Below are positions 12,241 to 24,591 of a stretch of DNA of 64,000 nucleotides, piece after piece. The notes beneath the pieces were generated by a model. The model made no database searches, was not told the origin of the DNA, and saw nothing but the letters and a program-made list of their open reading frames with translations. A program made the position numbers and the translations under genes. The stretch is from Neoechinorhynchus agilis (Eukaryota > Acanthocephala): positions 10,478,001 to 10,542,000 of the forward strand of contig CM121342.1 in NCBI GenBank assembly GCA_051530055.1. Direction: 5' to 3'. Numbering within the stretch: the stretch's first letter is position 1; each line of letters starts with the position of its first letter.

Positions 12241-12640
12241 TTGGAGTTTCACTAAAGCATTTTACGGATTTAAAGTGCTCGTTCAGCAAGGTTTTCGAAA
12301 GTGGCGGCTTATTTATGAACAATTTGTTTCTTTTGAAAAATGGTTGATTTGCTGATATTGTTTGTTTGTACGCAATCGACTTATTGCCTTAAATTTTTTG
12401 ATCGAAAGGGCCAAGAGAATGGCCGCTGTATTGTGCTTGTGGTGATTATTGAATTAGTAAATTTAAATTTAATTTTTTTTAGAACTGCCGCAGTTTTGAA
12501 AAAATCAAAACAATAGTTCGTAAAAATAATTACAGTTACGTAAGAGGTTCTAAATTATTTCATTCGACGATTGGCTTGTGTTTTTAGTATCTACCAATTT
12601 TGAGTTTAAAGTTGCGAAATGGTTCGAACAAGAACGTTTC
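12241..12640. other. Stretch without recognisable gene
   Basis: AT-rich, without a convincing frame or repeat similarity elsewhere in the window. Confidence 0.35.
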
Positions 12641-12644
12641 TCAG

Positions 12645-12767
12645 ATTATTACATCCCTTCCTCTACTTTTTTTGGCATGAAGCCACATCGATCTCTTTCA
12701 ATCACTCCTCTGATGTAGGAAATCGGTGTGGCTTCTTGCCAAAAAAGCTGAGGAAAGGATGTAATAA
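12645..12767. repeat. Foldback (hairpin) repeat
   Basis: Inverted repeat with arms of about 47 bases at 12,645-12,691 and 12,721-12,767. The left arm includes ttggcatgaagccacatcg and the right arm cggtgtggcttcttgcc. The spacer is about 29 bases. Noncoding. Confidence 0.8.
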
Positions 12768-12959
12768 TCTTAATCAAAAGACCCGGCTTGCCAGTAACAT
12801 TAAAAAACCTTTTCCTTTGATCACTGGAACAGTCTCGTTGATTCTTAAAAGAAGACTGAGAAGTTCTAAAGCCGCGCAGTTTTATTATTGAAGATCGTAG
12901 CGATTTTTAAAATTTTGGTCTTAAAACGCTTGTCGAATCCTCATACTGCGATTGATCTG

Positions 12960-13940
12960 CCTGCATACCGTATCGAATAGTATGTGTATTTTATTGATCA
13001 ACACACAACTACAAACCAAAAACGCACTTATATCAACCACACACAACCTTGTAACGGACGTGACGAATGGTCACATTTAACGCATGTGACGTATGTCACA
13101 TTCCTCCCTTTCCCTATTGTTTTAAAGTTCATTATGAAATCCTGAAATCTTTTCGGGGGTTTACGAACTCTTTGACTGCGACGCAACAATGGTTCGACAC
13201 CTTTGCCTCTCTCTTCGTCGCTCGACTGCGATTTCGACACTACTTCCAACTTCGTTGGATGCGCTGTTCTGTGTTGTTGTTTGATTCTTCTTGTCTTTTT
13301 CTCTCTGATTGTTAGAATGGTCAATTGATGGTCACTATGAGCCTTTACGATGACAGAGTTATTTCGGACTCTGTACGATGACCAGTTTGATCTATGCAAC
13401 ACTCGTGCCTTAGTCCATTTTTCTGTATCATTTCGTTTTAGCCATACCTCCTCATTCGGAAAAAATTCTCTGGGCTTGGCTGTTACATCGTGTCTCGCTT
13501 TTTGTTCTGACTGTTTTCGATAGTCCAGAGGCAGGTTTCCAAGACACTCAGAATTAAACTCAATTTGAGTAGAGCCCTAGATTCCGTCCACGTGCCCAAT
13601 ATTTTAGAGCCAAGTAACTTGTGCCGCCTAGACAGCAAGCGACCTGACGGTGTCACGGTTTTTCCATGGCGGGAGGGGAAACCTCTTTTATGGGATGCGA
13701 CTTGCGTGGGCACGCTTGCCCCTAATAATTTTCAGTTTTCAAAAAAGAGCCCTGGAGGTTCAGCGGTCGTAGCTGAGGTCGGCGTGTTTCTGTATGATAA
13801 GAGAAATCGTTGTACCCTCAACGATCGATCCTGCGGATGCGTTACTTTGATCGCTCTATCTTTAAGTGTTCGTACAAATCTTTCAGCCAATCCATTTGAC
13901 CGAGGGTGATAGGGTGTGATGCGGTTGTGCCGTATTCCGT
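12960..13940 (-). mobile_element. Ty3/Gypsy-type LTR retrotransposon fossil, 3' part only
   Basis: Minus-strand remains of an integrase end (PYHPRSNGLAERFVRTLK at about 13,850-13,930) and a pol tail with LLRRSQRVRKPPKRF (about 13,150-13,190). A purine-rich tract follows at about 13,098-13,115, and then a terminal-repeat-like sequence beginning TGTGACATACGTCACA. The 5' two thirds of the element are absent and it has several breaks. A fragment of the second LINE family lies within it. The left end is uncertain. Confidence 0.7.
13546..13735 (+). mobile_element. Second LINE family fragment, copy 3, nested in the Gypsy fossil
   Basis: The plus strand reads EPSNLCRLDSKRPDGVTVF, then PWREGKPLLWDATCVGTLA, the nuclease-like block of this family. 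The integrase homology of the surrounding LTR element lies on both sides, so this piece inserted into it. Confidence 0.7.
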
Positions 13941-13944
13941 TTAT

Positions 13945-14195
13945 ATTAATAACACGTTTTATTTGTTAGTGCACAAGGAGGACCCATCCGCGGCCATCAA
14001 GGAAGCTGCCGAACAATCATGACGACAGTTGCAGAATTGGACGAAAAGGAGGAATTTGTGAAAGAATATACAAAATATCCTTACCAAGAAGGTAGAAAAA
14101 GAATTCCCATCCGCTAATGTAATAGATGTTCTCATTGTTGATTTTGGAGCAGATCATAATAACACGTTTTATTTGTTAATGCACAAAGAGGACCC
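13945..14195. repeat. Pair of 40-bp direct repeats at a LINE 3' end
   Basis: The sequence aataacacgttttatttgtt followed by a cac-aggacccat segment occurs at about 13,949-13,988 and again at 14,156-14,195 with two differences. A related sequence occurs near 21,245-21,290 at the 3' end of another LINE copy, so it belongs to the LINE tail. Confidence 0.6.
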
Positions 14196-16473
14196 ATGTA
14201 CCTTTGGGTCCTCATAAACACTCGAGTTCTGATTGGATACATGAATCTGGCTATTGACTTTGGAGTGGATTACGAGTCCGGGCGGGTTGGAGCGTCCGGT
14301 CGGGTTGAAGTTGGTGGTAATTGTTTATAGGAGCGCTTGTAAGGTTGGTCTTTCCTCAAGTTCATTTACAGTTATGATATCCGAGAAGATTGGGCAGCAT
14401 GAAGAAAGGAGCTTAGGTGAAGTGCGAGGTATGAAACGAATTAGGATTACGAGCGTTGTGCTCGTGTGAAAAGGGAGCGATATGTGGAAGAAATTGTAGT
14501 GGCAGGCTTGAGAGGCGTTTTGTTTGTTTTATGAAAACAGCATCAAGACATTCGATGAGAGATGGAAAATTAGCTGTGCCAATTTTAGAGGCTCTTTTGT
14601 GAAGAATTTCAAGACGGCAGATTAGCGATTTGGAAAGGTTGCAAAATACGGGATAACCGTAGGTGAGGGATGGTAAGATAAAGCAGAAGTAAAATTTGTA
14701 GAGATCGGGTGAAAGAATTCCTAAATGTCAGAGGCGTTTGAGAAGATAAATTTTAAAGGTGTTTGTTTAGCTTGAGGAGTGTGTTGCGTGGGTCCCATTT
14801 CAAATCTTATTGAAATTAAATACCCAGAATTCTTAGCGAGGTTACTCGTAAAATGTCACTTAGAAGCTCAGGGGATGTTGTGGGGTTGCGGGAGCGAGGG
14901 GATCATTTCGAAGAATTGAGAGAAATTGAGATGGAGTTTGTGGTTGGTGCAGAAATTTTCGATGTGGATAATTCCATTAGATGTTAACAAGAGGGAAAGA
15001 TGGGAGGGTGATTGATCATTGAGGGTGAGATCGTCGGCACATAAGAAAAGTTCAACGTGAGAAGAGAGAGGTTTGTCGTCGCTTACGATAATATTAAAAA
15101 GAAGTGGTGACAGCACCCCGAGGTAGGCTGATCGGGGAGGTAGATAGGCAATGAATGTACTGTTTGTGACTGTGGAGTTGCACGTAATCAAAGAAGATGG
15201 GAAATCGCTTATTCTTCGATTTTTTGGGATGGCGGAGATGTTCGAGGGTGTTTGCTAAAAATGACGGGTTATATTGGGAAGATGAGGTCTGGGTTGAGCT
15301 TCGAGGGGCGGTGGAAAGATTTTGTGATGAGTTCTTATGTGGAAAGATACGAACAGAAAGTTGTGAAGTGAGGAGTTTGTCTCCTGTTAGGAAAGCGGGA
15401 AGCTACGAGTGGTGAATTAAAAGTTACTTTGAGGAGACGTGGTCACTGGGTTAAAGGGACTTTTGGAGTTAATGCGCATAACTGTTGATGGGGGAGGAAT
15501 AGTAGAGTAAATGTCGGGGAAAAGGAGTTGACCGATACGAAGAATTTGGTGGCGGTTGTGTGCATCAGCGGCGACAGGATCTCCAACAAGGGCTTCAGGC
15601 ATATCAGAAATAAATAAGGTGCGATTTCTATCCTCGATGGAGGATTGCATGATGCGATGGGTCGAATTCAGAGCAACGAGGGATGATGGCCGGGGTGGAG
15701 AAGGCGTATCGTTACCGAAATGAATCGAAGGGTTGATTGATTTTGATGGTGTTGGCGTCAACCTTATATCCTTATAGTTATTTTCTCCTCCTTTTGCATT
15801 TTCCCAATCGTTCAGATGTTTCGTCGATCCTTTGTTCAACCGTAGCGTCCTTATTAGTTACTTCAGCTGAATTCCTTTCGCTTTTCCTAGTGGTACCAAG
15901 TCCCTAGTAAATGTCGAAATATTTGCAGTCTTTAGAACACCACTCATTTCCAACAAATCTTTGCTTGAGTTTGGTATACTGATGGCATCTGGCAAACCCC
16001 TATTCTTCTTTGTGGCCTATCCACTAGTCGATTTCTGTAAACCTATAGTTTTTTCTAAGAATTACCGTTTGAAACATTTTTCTGCCTCTTTGAACCGTTT
16101 GCTTTTTCCCTTCGCATTTTTTGACTTCGACCAACTGTTCACTTTTAAGAGCTTCAATTTCGAGCAGAATTGATTTCGCTAATATATCCTTAACTGTACT
16201 CATCGCTTCAATTAATTAATTCTTTAGAGTTCCAGTAAGTCGTTCGGAGCACTTATTTAGTGCAACATCAAGAAGAGCGGAATACTTGGCCGATTATCGT
16301 TCATTGTTAATTGGTTAGAGGACGTTGACGATAGAGAAACTTGTATGTAAATTTCAATGGTTTTAGCAGTCAAGAAAACGCACGAATGAGGCATCATTCA
16401 TGCAGACATAAAACATCATCACGCTCTCGATAATGAGCTTCGCTGAGAAAAATCCATTATAGCAAAAATCTAC
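14156..16473 (-). mobile_element. LINE, decayed copy c
   Basis: Minus-strand element of the same family as copy a. The RT part (about 14,870-15,130) shows GVLSPLLFNI and LCADDL. An ORF1-like region (about 15,400-16,320) is about 90% similar to 17,190-17,760. The middle of the element, including much of the endonuclease, is missing or scrambled. Its 5' end meets the duplication boundary at 16,473. Confidence 0.7.
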
Positions 16474-17927
16474 GAGCGGTATGGATATATTCGGTATAGT
16501 AGGGAGGAGTTGACAAGTAAGAAGCGTTTTTGAAGGAAGGAAAATGCGGTGTATGATAGATGGAAAGTGATTTTGAGTTGAAGAGGACGGGAGTTATCAG
16601 AGTTTTTGTTGGAGATGCGCTGAACGGAGACGGGGGAAACAAAAAGAAAACAGGATTTGGGAAACGGTTGTTGATGGGCAATATTAAGGTGATGAATGTA
16701 GTGTTTCTGAAGGTCTAATTTGGATAATGTTATTATTTCGGAGATACCTGAGGGGAGGATGTTATGTGTAGCTCCGTAGTTGGATGAAATATTATGATAG
16801 TGTTTGTTGCTGGAGGCCTGTTGCGGTGATTGTTGAGAAAGATTGCTTTTGCGGTAGGCATGAGTGGTAGAGGTGTATGGACGTTTTCGAACTAAAGGTC
16901 TCGTGCGAAAATGTTTTTTGCGTAAATAGTCAAACAAGGTGGGGAGTTTTAAGATAGTTTGCTAAGCAGTTCTCAAAGAGTTAGGTGGCGAATTTCGGGA
17001 GGGTTGAGAAGTTTTGGAGCAGGTGGAGAGTTTTGGGAATTGTTGGGAGAGGTGGGGCGAATTCATAGCAACGAGAGATGATGGCCGAGGTGGAGTAGGC
17101 CTATCATTACCAAAATGAATCGAAGGGTTGATTGATTTTGATAGTGTTCCTCATTTTGCTCTTGTTTCTACTCGTTCAGACGTTTCTTCGATCTTTTGTT
17201 CAACCGTAGCTTTGTTAGTAGTACCTTCAGCTGAATTCCTTTCGCTTTTAATAGCGTTACCTTTTATCCCAGTTACAATATCATACTCCTTCACAGTAAT
17301 TTTAGAATCATTAAGTACTACGGGCTGAATATCCTCTAAGGGTGGTACCAAATCCTTAGTAATTTTCGAAATATTCATAGACTTTTGAACACCAATTGCT
17401 TCCAATGAATCTTCATTTGAGTTTGGTATACTGATGGCATCTAGGAAAACCGTATTCTTCTTTGTGGCCACTCCACTGGTCGATTTCTGTAAACCTATAG
17501 CTTTTTCCTAGAATTTCCCTTTGTGACATTTGTCTGCATCTTTGAACCGTTTGCTTTTTTCCCTTTGCATTTTTTGACTTCGACCAACTGCTCACTTTTA
17601 AGAGTTTCAATTTCGAGCAGAATTGCTTTAGCTAATATATCCTTAACTGTACTCATCGCTTCAATTAATTAATTCTTTAGAGTTTCAGTAAGTCGTTCGG
17701 AGCACTTATTTAGTGCAACATCAAGAAGAGCGGAATACTTGGCCGATTATCGTTCATTGTTAATTGGTTAAAGGACGTTGACGAGAGAGAAACTTGTATG
17801 TGAATTTCAATGGTTTTAGCAGTCAAGAAAACGCACGAATGAAGCATAATTCATACAGACATAAAACATCATCACGCTCTCGATAATGAGCTTCGCTGAG
17901 AAAAATCCATTATAGCAAAAATCTACA
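16474..17927 (-). mobile_element. LINE 5' portion (ORF1-like region), copy in duplication A
   Basis: Same sequence as 28,582-29,960. It carries an open frame with MFDYLRKKHF and a Ser/His/Asn-rich region (16,556-16,937), and a second (17,151-17,471) reading DAISIPNSNEDSLEAIG. Neither matches a domain I recognise. They precede the endonuclease in the element order, so I read them as the ORF1 region. The RT half is absent here. Confidence 0.65.
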
Positions 17928-18798
17928 ACCGTATGAACACAACACGAAACAAATTCTAGACAAAGGTCATCACGGAGAAGTAGAGAGATTAAATGCAATC
18001 CTTTCAATTCACGGATATTTATACAACTTCTCACTTCTTTTCCGTCGGTGTTTTTCACGTATTGTACAAAGCACAAAACAATGCTTCGGAAGGTCTTTAT
18101 CAAGCATCACAGGATTTAAAAAAATGCTATAGGTTACCCCCAGGCCACGCCGGTAAAGCGACTAATTTAATAATAAAACGTTTGAAGCAGTATTTTCTCC
18201 TATTCATAATTTGTTAAATAATTGAATCTGAAGAAACATTCAATAATTTAAGGCCCTGTTTCAGGATTCATTAAGCTTTAAATGTTTTTATCCCTTTATA
18301 TTCGACTTTCCGCATTCGCGATAATTGATACTGGTGAAAAAATCCGGCGGTTTTGTACATGCACTATCGTAATGCTGTCCCAATCCCCGGGAAATAAATA
18401 TTCGTCTAAATGAAACGCCTCGCTTTTAAAAACAATCTAACTTTTAAGCCCATCGTTTATAGAAATCGGCATAAGGATATTGTGCAACTAAGATGACGAG
18501 TTAAATCCAACATATTTTTTCTTCAACAACTGAAATAAGGGTGATTTCACATTCTAAAAGTTCATTTGTTGGCTACATGAAAATTGATTATATGAAGCGT
18601 CAGTGTAAAGTTTCAACTACTTTTTCTATAATCTTAATCTCGAATTTCTACCAGTAACTTCTTCGTATTCCTATATTGCTATTTCTTGTTACACGTTGCA
18701 AATCGAAGCAAAATTAGATCACATTAGGAAAGGGCTCAGTTGGCATCCTTAAAAGAAATCACAGAACACGCGTTAAATCTAAAATTTTGTTTCGCAAA
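17928..18798. other. 3' flank of stomatin copy A, no gene seen
   Basis: AT-rich flank shared with copy B. No convincing coding frame; probably includes the stomatin 3' untranslated region. Confidence 0.4.
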
Positions 18799-19752
18799 TC
18801 ACGCATCAAATGTTTGGCCTCGTCCGGAAAACACCTTGAGCATGTCCAGCGGGATCGGAAATACAATAGTAGAATTATTATCAACACTTATTGCGTTCAG
18901 AGTCTGCAAATACCGAAGTTGAATGGCAGCAGGCGAGGCACCAATAATGTCAGCCGCTTCCTTTAGGGCACTAGACGCTTGTCGTTCACCCTCCGCTGCG
19001 ATTATTTTAGCCTTGGCATCTCGATCAGCTTCTGCTTCGGCAGCCATTGCTCTTTGCATTTGAGGTGGTAATTTAACATCCGTGATTTCAACCCTCTCGA
19101 TTTTAAGACCCCATTGATCAGTAACGACATCTAATCCATGTTGCATTTCACTTGCAATTCGTTCTCGGCTAGTCAGGAATTCACTAAGGGTGAGATTTGC
19201 TACCATATTCCGAAGGGTAGTTGCGGCTAAAACAATCGTAGATGCTCTGGCATTTTCAACTCTAACAACGCTTAGAATTGGATTAAACACCCGCGAATAT
19301 AAAACCGCATCTACTCCGATGGTAACGGAATCTTTGGTAAGGACTTCTTGTGCCGGTATGTTCAAATTAATGGTTCTGAGGTCAACAGTGACAATCGTGT
19401 CAAGGAATGGGATTGTAAAGAATAATCCAGGTCCTTTAGCGGTATCTCCTGATAGTTTTCCAAGTCGAAACAATACTGCTCGCTCGTACTGACGGACAAC
19501 ACGAACTGATATAAAGATAGTTATAGGAAATACACGAGTCGTTCATCGCTGTGATCTCGGATGAGCGTCTCATTTTAAAAGAATTGAAACGAGTGTTACC
19601 AAACCGATTATAATCACTCTGGCAGCCTTCGTAAATGCGCCTGAATCATCATTATCATCCATTGGTTCAACAACGTGTGCACCAGCTCCCGTCTCATGCT
19701 GTTTGGGCGCATCTACAAATGCATCCATCTCAATTACCTGGTCCTTTTCCAT
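18799..19752 (-). CDS. Stomatin-like membrane protein, copy A
   Basis: SPFH/stomatin family. A first exon (about 19,600-19,752) begins MEKDQVIEMDAF, has an acidic stretch (PMDDNDDSG) and runs into a hydrophobic segment (VIIIGLVTLVSILL). The main exon (18,799 to about 19,533) reads VFPITIFISVRVVRQYERAV, then LFRLGKLSG. The SPFH core follows (RTINLNIPAQEVLTKD, VRVENARASTIVLAATTLR), then the Glu/Ala-rich coiled region (AAEAEADRDAKAKIIAAEGE) and the end IVFPIPLDMLKVFSG. The family inserts as a hairpin in the inner membrane leaflet, oligomerises and regulates ion channels such as the DEG/ENaC touch channels of nematodes. The junction between the two exons is unclear: no splice pair that keeps the frame was found in the ~65 bases between them. 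Copy B differs by one residue (Val to Ala). Confidence 0.88.
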
Positions 19753-19759
19753 TTCGTCT

Positions 19760-21020
19760 AGAAAGTAATCGGATTAAAGATTGCGAGATCATTGCAGCGA
19801 AGGGGTAATAAAGATAGTCGATTCGCTGAGGAAGTGCGCATTGCTTCGAACTTGATACCAATGTATATTTTGACATATAGTTTATGATACAAACGACTTG
19901 GGTGTACGTTCGCGGTTTGATCAGATAGGTTATATACTCTAGCTACCCAGCAAGCGAGTCGACCAACACTAAACATATTTTATCAATAGAAATCCGGGAT
20001 AAGGTCAAGGATAAGACTTATAGCGAGAACGTGAAGGCATGTGAACGAACTATTTAACATATCATTACGCTGAAAACATACATTTGTCACAAGACTACAT
20101 TTACACTAGAAAATGACTAAGACTTTTCATATTCGTAAGACTTTCCATGAGGTTGTTGCTAAACAGTCTGAAGGGCTAAACCGAAAAGATGTTTTTCGAC
20201 TATTGGAAATTAGCCGAATGAAGTTATGAAGGAAGGCGACATGGAATAATTTTAAGACAATGGATACTTGTTGAACCTATAATCTTATCGGGATTTCGTA
20301 ACAACTATTTATGGTAATGTTGATATGTGAAGAGGTACCGAGGTTAACGATTAGAAGTGTTTGTTAGGTATTCACCCCGTATCTCATCGGGTTCATTATA
20401 AGTATGACATCGGTTTCCGAAATGTCTTTAATAAAAATATTATTCACCAGGTAAAGACCTAAACAACACTTTTGATTTATGGTAACTTTTGTGTTAACTT
20501 TTTCGTCAAAAGAGAAAAATCCTAAATTTACTGATGACTTCACATGGATAACAAGAGAGATATATAGTCGACCGTTGATTTTTTAAGTTGTTTTTCGTTT
20601 GCATATAAAGTACAATATTTCCATATTTTGCACATTTAAGAAAGCATACCGTCCCGTGCAACATCTTTGGTACATTGTGTCTCATTTCTGTCATTAGTCA
20701 ACCAAATCACAACTTTTTAAAGATTTAAATTTGAAGTCAATCGCGCCTGCATTATCTACGAGCATGATCTTGTCGTTTGAAGGAGGTGACTTAGGGCCAT
20801 AGCTAAGAGCTTTGAGACACGATACCCAGGGTCGTTCACCGCGGAAATGATCGACCTGCACTTCAGCAATGACCCGTGGGAACTTCTGACATCTTCTGCG
20901 TTTTGATCATTGGGTGCATTACTGGCGCATGCAATGGTCCTCGGATGTAGGCGTTAAACGCTTTGAATTGGCACCAAACAATCACTTTGCGAAATGCGAA
21001 ATTCATTTCATTACGGCGTT
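19760..21020. other. 5' flank of stomatin copy A, no gene seen
   Basis: Upstream region of stomatin, identical in copy B apart from a few bases. Presumed promoter, with no recognised element. It contains one hammerhead-core-like motif at 20,369-20,402 (see findings). Confidence 0.4.
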
Positions 21021-21234
21021 TACTATCATTGACAATCAATGGCACCACGAACATAAACAATCTCTTTTTTTAAAGGTTCCCATAAAATTGCAGAAATGAA
21101 ATTTATTGTTTGCAAAGCTTCGGACCATGAACATTGCAGAAATATCTAAACAGTTAAAACGTGAGGTGCTTTTAGGATCCAGAATGAATTGACAAGATAA
21201 AATTAGCCATCAACAAGAAAAAACGGTCCTTTTT

Positions 21235-24164
21235 CGGTTTTTTAACACATTTTTATTGATACAAACAGAGAAACCATGTACCTCCGGATCCTTTTCGTGA
21301 GCGCTCGAGTTCTTATTTGTCAAACGAATGCGGTTGTTTATTTTGAAGAGGATTAAGGGTTCGGTGATGTGGGAGTATCCGTTCGAGGGGATGCCCGTTC
21401 GTACGTCAATATCCGGTTCTGGGGATGCCCGTTTGTTGGAGATTCATTTGATTTTGGTTGGTTAATTGTTAGTTGTTGTTGTCTTCCCGTCCTTCCTCCG
21501 AATTAATTCGCATTTGGAGGATTGAGCAGTGGAGAAGAAAGAGCGGAGGTACAGATTTGTGCGAGGAACTGAAGGATGGAAAATGTTGGGGCGACGAGTG
21601 TTGAAACTGTGATTAAAAGGAGAAATGTGTTGTAGAAATTGAAAAGGAGGAAGAGAACGAAGGCTTTTGAGTGCTTTTGAAAGATTGGAGAAGGATGTTG
21701 GTTTGGAGGAGCAGATTAGAGCGCACTTCTTGTGAAATTGCAGAATGTTGGATATGCGCGTAGGTCAGCGATGGTAGGATGGCGGATATATAGAAGTACT
21801 TAAGGTCTTTGGATGATAACCCAAGGAATCGGAGGCGTTTAATAAGATAGAACTTGATGGACTCTTTATGCAACACAATTGATATGCGCTTGTCCCACTT
21901 TAGATTTTTCTGAAAATGAAGACCAAGTATACGAACAGAGGAGACACGATTGATAGGAAAAGGAAAAAGTGGTTGATCGGAAGGCTATTTGAGATTGAGG
22001 GGACGATTTCAAAACACTTGGTTAAGTTAAGGGTAAGACATTTAGAGGAGCAAAATGCTTGAACGTGATAAATCTCGTTAGAAGTAATTGAGAGTTAGAA
22101 GAAGGCGTATGTATGCGTAATGATTGTAAGATCATCAGTATACAAAAAGTATTTAGAATAAGAAGAGGATGGAATAAGATCGCCAAAGAAAATGTTGAAA
22201 AAAAAGGGGGGAGAGGACAGCCCCTTGGGGAACTTCCTTCTTGATCGCTAAGGTGTTCCAGGCGATGCTCCCTATTTCTACAATTTGTAATCTATTGTTT
22301 AGAAAGGAATTCAACCATTTGATTCACCAGGCGGCAAGACCAAATTTAGAACATGTATCAAGGAGAGGACTGTGATAGACTATGAATGTCGATCTGGATG
22401 AGTCGCGAGATAAATAAAGGTTGTGCGTCGAGATTATGGAGAAGAGAATCGTAGATGCAACGAAGGGCATCCGTACAAGAAAAGATGGGCCGGAAACCGA
22501 ATTGAATGGATGAAATTTTTCGATTGAAGATTGACAGAAGGTGTGCTTTAAAGCATATCTCTAACACTTTAGAGAAGGAAGATAAGATAGAGATGGGTCG
22601 AAAACTTGAGGTGGATATAAGTTTACCCGCTTTCGGGAGCAGGGTTACCCGAGCTGTTTTAAAGCAATTAGGGAAGATTCCGATCTTGAAACTTTGGTTG
22701 ATTATATGGGTAAGTGGATCAATCAAATCTGGGATGATGAAGCGTAGAGCCCAGTTGGGAATGGGAGAGTTAGGAGATGATTTGCGTGATAATTTCCGAA
22801 GAAGCATGAGGATATTATACGTGGAAATCATGGTAAGTGAAGCTGTAGAAGCTGAGAACGGTGGTGTAGATCTGGAAGGGGATGGTGATTTGTTTGTGTT
22901 CGAATGAGAGTCACAAAGTTGCGCATTGATAGAGTTTAGTGTAGAAAGGAGGTCGGAGTTTGATAGGTTAAAGAAAGGTTTTTGTCTTTCCATGCATAGG
23001 GCACTTTTCGTGTTTTTCCACCAGAGGTGAGTGGGAGAGGAGGCGAGTTTATATGCAAGAAAGGTCTTGCTCGAGTTGAGAATGTGATGCGCAAGCGAGG
23101 ATTGGAGGCGGGGGAAATCAGAATTGCATTCGTGGTATGCTTTATTCACCTTTGAAGCATTTTTAAGAAAGGGGCACCCAAAGTGGGTCTCGACTGGAAA
23201 AGCGAATAATTTTCCATCTCTCTTGTCCCAGACCGGGAGAGGGGATTATTGCGCAATGGTCTAAAGATGAGATTGGAGGTAGTTTTTAGCATCCTCGTAT
23301 TTGTGAATGTTGGTAAAGATTTTATCGAGATGTGGGGGGTGGCGGGTAGGAAAGTTTACTAACTGGACGAAGTCAAGGAGAGATAGTGATGTAGGAAGAT
23401 TATTGAAATCGCCAAGAATGATTCGATGTTCAAGACCAAGGGAGTGAAGATTTGATATCAGTGCATCAATCTCCTGCGATGCCATTTGTAGATTGGCTGA
23501 GGGAAAACGATAGATACCGATAATGGTTAAATTTCGGCTGTACGAATGGAGTTTGAGAGAGAGCGTTATGTAGATATACTCTAAGCATGGTGATTGGTAA
23601 GGAGTTGAGGGGGGGAGGGAGTAATAGAGGGCGGAGCGAATGAAATTGGAATCTCCGCCTCCTTCGCATTCTTCTCTGTAAGAGTGGTAAGACGTTTAGC
23701 CAGGGATCAAGGCGATGTCGGAATTCGAGGAGTGCAGCCATCTTTTCACAATGGTAGTGGCTAAAAGTGAAAGATGATCTATTTTTGGTAAGACTTCTTA
23801 TGCCAATGAAAATAATGGAGGGAAATGGCTGGTTGAACGAGCTTGAACGGGGATGTAGTTTGCGGGAGTTGGCTGATGGAAGAGTTGGGTGGATATGCTT
23901 CTGAGCGGATTTTGAGCGAGTGGCAATGTTTGATTCTGCCAACGTACAGTGGAGATTTTCGGAGGTGTCCAAAAATTTACATGTGAGTTCTGAGAGTAGA
24001 TTTGGCTTGTAATAAGTTACTGGAAGGGGAGAGAATACAGCTATGCATAGGCGAATGATTGATGGAGTTAATAGTTTGAAGTGAGCGGTATGGATATATT
24101 CGGTATAGTAGGGAGGAGTTGACAAGTAAGAAGCGTTTTTGAAGGAAGGAGGATGCGGTGTATG
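21235..24164 (-). mobile_element. LINE copy d, 3' part (endonuclease and reverse transcriptase)
   Basis: The best-preserved LINE in the window, minus strand. The endonuclease part lies at about 23,260-24,000 (ILGDFNNLPTSLSL is the GDFN metal-binding motif; FPTRHPPHLDKIFTNI follows). The reverse transcriptase lies at about 22,100-23,150, with FRPISILSSFSKVLE and IQFGFRPIFSCTDALR. The C-terminal thumb region (LGLSSKDLKYFYISAILPSL) is at 21,613-21,876. The frame is interrupted in several places. The element continues beyond an inserted LTR retrotransposon into 28,582-29,960. Confidence 0.85.
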
Positions 24165-24283
24165 TGTTGACATGGTGGATGAACCAAACAGCGGACCAGT
24201 TTATTTCAACAAAACTGTTTTTGTACGACACACACTATTTTATGCCCATTTACGCTAGCCCAATCAATAGCGTACTTACCACA
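24165..24283 (-). repeat. 3' LTR of the Gypsy element
   Basis: 119 bp, bounded by TG and CA (TGTTGACATGG ... CTTACCACA on the plus strand). A purine-rich tract lies directly next to it on the internal side, as expected for a 3' LTR of a minus-strand element. Confidence 0.95.
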
Positions 24284-24591
24284 TTTCCTCCCCCGCAAAT
24301 TCCTAACCTATTTTGCGGTATTCGTCGTACGGCCGTATAGGAGGCCTCCGATGACGTTGACTTCTCCTTAAGAAAGGTGTTGCGTGCTCTCGGTCTTCGT
24401 TTTTCTTTAACTTCGGCTGCACCTCGGTCTGCCCTGATTTCGTGACTTCACCTCCATCTTCTGCATCAAACTCTACCTTCCTTTGAAGTTCTTCCTCTTC
24501 AACCTTTATGCTTACATTATCCTTTTCTTGTTCACATTCTTCTTCCCTTTTCCTCACGAAATCCCCGTGCGCCCTATTTTGCGTTCCGTTT

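Larger units (their letters stand above)
16474..21020. repeat. Segmental duplication, copy A (4.5 kb, carries stomatin)
   Basis: Bases 16,474-16,555 match 24,083-24,164, and 16,551-21,020 match 28,582-33,051 at a constant offset of 12,031. Only about ten differences were seen by eye. The copy contains the 5' part of a LINE, a complete stomatin gene and its flanks. The left boundary lies inside LINE sequence on both sides. The right boundary is abrupt at cattacggcgtt. Confidence 0.95.
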
